Source: Myxococcales bacterium
GTDB lineage: Bacteria > Myxococcota_A > Polyangia > Haliangiales > Haliangiaceae
Length of the DNA stretch: 36,259 nucleotides
NCBI GenBank assembly: GCA_947483555.1
Contig: CANKMW010000092.1
Location: 1-36,259 of the forward strand
Direction: 5' to 3'
Each line of letters opens with the position of its first letter. Position 1 is the first letter of the stretch. Below the pieces are notes generated by a model. It worked only from the letters and a program-made list of their open reading frames with translations, did not search any database and was not told the DNA's origin. Of the stretch, positions 34,862-36,259 are shown one piece after another. Made by a program: the position numbers and the translations under genes.

Positions 34862-35896
34862 TCACTTCTTCTTGAAGCGTGCGATCTCGTACATCGACTT
34901 GTGCACGAAGTAGTTGCCGACCAGCACGTGCTCCGACTTGCGCGGGCCCTTGTCGGTCGGGAACTGCCACTCGGCCCGGAACACCTTGGTGCCCTTGTCG
35001 GTGGCGAACGAGCAGGTGGCCGGGGCGATCACGCCACTCGCGTTGATCGCCTCGCACTTGCCGCCGTCGAAGGCGAGGTACGTCCAGTCGTAGCGCACGA
35101 CGAACTTCTTCTGATCGGAGACCTGATAGGCGTCGTAGAGCGAGTTCGTGCTCGCGTAGAACTCGTTGCCGGTCTTGAAGAACGACAGCGTCTGGGTGGT
35201 GTTCGAGTCCTTCCAGTGCACCTTGAGGCGCGCTTCCTGATCGGCGGTCAGCAGATCGGGAAGGCTCGGCTTGTCCTTCGGCTTGCCGTCCTTGAGGACC
35301 GTGGCGGCGGTCACCGCGCCGGCCTTGCCGATCGTCCACGTGGTCTGTTCCTTGAGCGATGCCCAGTCGTTGACCCAGGTCCCCTCGATCGAGGCGAGCA
35401 CCTTGTCACCGTCCTCTTTCGAGAGCGGCTTGCGCGCATCGACCCCGATCCTGTCCTGGACGCCAACGAGCCCGAGCGATGTGGCCGCTCCCTCGTTGAC
35501 CTTGCAGGTGTCGATGCCGGTGATCGGGTTCTCGGCCTTGTCGAGACAATCGAGCTTGTCGGCTGCCAGTGCGGCGCACGCCTTCACGTAGTACTCGTTC
35601 TCCGTGTAGAGCTTCTCGAGAGCGGCATCGACGGATACCTGAAGCTTCGCGAACCCCGGTTGCGCGGCCTTCCAGCTCTTCACGAGGAGGTCCTTGCACC
35701 GCTTCGTGTTCCCGCTCTCGGCGGCCGGCTTTGCCCCGGTCTCGACCTTCGTCGTCGGTGGGGGCGTCTTCGCCGCCGCAGGCTCGGTGGTCTTGACGGC
35801 CGGCTTGTCCGGCTCCTTCTCGGTTCCTTGGGTTTTCTCCCCCTTGCTCCCGCACCCCAGTCCAAGCATCACGACGACACAAGCGCGAATCTGCAT
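34862..35896 (-). CDS. Lipoprotein of unknown function
   Basis: 344 residues from the ATG at 35896. The signal ends LGLGC (Cys15). Residues 16-60 are a Lys/Glu/Pro/Thr linker. The next part (65-150) is helical with five cysteines (KRCKDLL, VKACAALAADKLDCLDK, IDTCKVN), and the last 150 residues are beta-rich, including GTWVNDWASLKEQTTWTIG and YDWTYLAFDGGKC. The helical cysteine pattern resembles that of the pilin-like lipoprotein at 11656 in style. No named family is recognised. The frame continues upstream to 36124 but that part lies in the divergent TetR gene. Upstream it faces the TetR gene at 35960 across 63 bases. Confidence 0.75.
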   Translation of the reverse strand: MQIRACVVVMLGLGCGSKGEKTQGTEKEPDKPAVKTTEPAAAKTPPPTTKVETGAKPAAESGNTKRCKDLLVKSWKAAQPGFAKLQVSVDAALEKLYTENEYYVKACAALAADKLDCLDKAENPITGIDTCKVNEGAATSLGLVGVQDRIGVDARKPLSKEDGDKVLASIEGTWVNDWASLKEQTTWTIGKAGAVTAATVLKDGKPKDKPSLPDLLTADQEARLKVHWKDSNTTQTLSFFKTGNEFYASTNSLYDAYQVSDQKKFVVRYDWTYLAFDGGKCEAINASGVIAPATCSFATDKGTKVFRAEWQFPTDKGPRKSEHVLVGNYFVHKSMYEIARFKKK

Positions 35897-35959
35897 CCGC
35901 TCACCATAACCCGGCGGCCTGCACACAGGGCCAGTCCGCCCGGCCATACTGCGCTCGCG

Positions 35960-36259
35960 ATGCCTCGTGCCTACCGCAACGATCTCCGCGCGAAGCAGGC
36001 CGCCGCGACGCGCGACGACATCGTCACCGCCCTGGTCGCCGAGGTCGCCGAGCGCGGCCGGGCCTACTCGCTCAAGCGGGTCGCGCATCGCGCAGGCGTC
36101 TCGCTTCGCACCATCTATCTCCACTTTCCCGATCGCACGGCACAGCTCGCCGCGATCACCTCACACCTCGACGCGACGGCGCCGAACGAGCCGAATCCGA
36201 CGTCGCTCGGTGATCTGCCGGCGCATGCAGCGCGCGTCGCCTATCACGCATGCGCCCAC
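35960..36259 (+). CDS. TetR-family regulator, 5' part only
   Basis: The frame is open from an ATG at 35960 to the right edge, giving 100 residues. A helix-turn-helix is seen: YSLKRVAHRAGVSLRTIYLHFPDRTAQLAAI, which matches the TetR DNA-binding region with the LRTIYLHF recognition pattern. The rest of the ligand domain is beyond the window. It is divergent from the lipoprotein at 34862-35896 and may control it, which is inference from position alone. Confidence 0.85.
   Translation, partial: MPRAYRNDLRAKQAAATRDDIVTALVAEVAERGRAYSLKRVAHRAGVSLRTIYLHFPDRTAQLAAITSHLDATAPNEPNPTSLGDLPAHAARVAYHACAH

Overview
The window is uniformly GC-rich, almost fully coding and contains no rRNA, tRNA, transposase or CRISPR array that I can see. 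Several traits point to a myxobacterium-like member of the Myxococcota, perhaps a Haliangium/Kofleriaceae relative. These are a kinase fused to an AAA-type ATPase and TPR-like region, many small lipoproteins, pilin-like domains, DUF1573-like proteins, and hexanucleotide repeats expanded inside and between genes. The taxonomic call is inference from gene content and not from a marker gene.

Layout. At 1-268 is the end of a four-helix-bundle protein gene. On the minus strand, 440-2634 holds an ECF sigma factor with a FecR-type zinc anti-sigma factor, and 2736-4857 holds a coupled fxsA, secreted-protein and lipoprotein operon. On the plus strand, 4929-11632 is one run of overlapping genes: alpha/beta hydrolase, homocysteine methyltransferase/methylenetetrahydrofolate reductase, M19 dipeptidase, di-heme peroxidase, a second hydrolase and a pilin-like protein. 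It continues with a second pilin-like lipoprotein, two DUF1573/anchor-type proteins and a GT-A-like glycosyltransferase, up to 14927.

At 14961-20472 on the minus strand is a two-gene operon for an ATP-dependent, iron-sulfur acyl-CoA-dehydratase-type (BcrAD/HgdC, HgdB) reductase of unknown substrate. It is preceded by two TetR-type palindromes and ends in an intrinsic terminator. From 20581 to 22571, two near-identical promoter-leader segments flank a small lipoprotein gene and a Phd/ParE toxin-antitoxin module. The second leader drives an operon for a c-type heme lipoprotein and a 662-residue protein that resembles the non-catalytic N-terminal half of the violacein enzyme VioB. A 12-base tandem repeat separates this from a minus-strand group: TetR, kinase-ATPase, DUF917. 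Further minus-strand genes are a phospholipase D-like protein, a SWIM zinc-finger gene broken or fused by a frameshift, and a lipoprotein. A divergent TetR gene runs off the right edge.

Most gene pairs share ATGA or GTGA overlaps, so translational coupling is the main organising principle. The most unusual items are the orphan split dehydratase-type reductase with its twin operator, the VioB-like/heme operon, the duplicated leader around the toxin-antitoxin module, and a family of hexamer arrays present at six sites.
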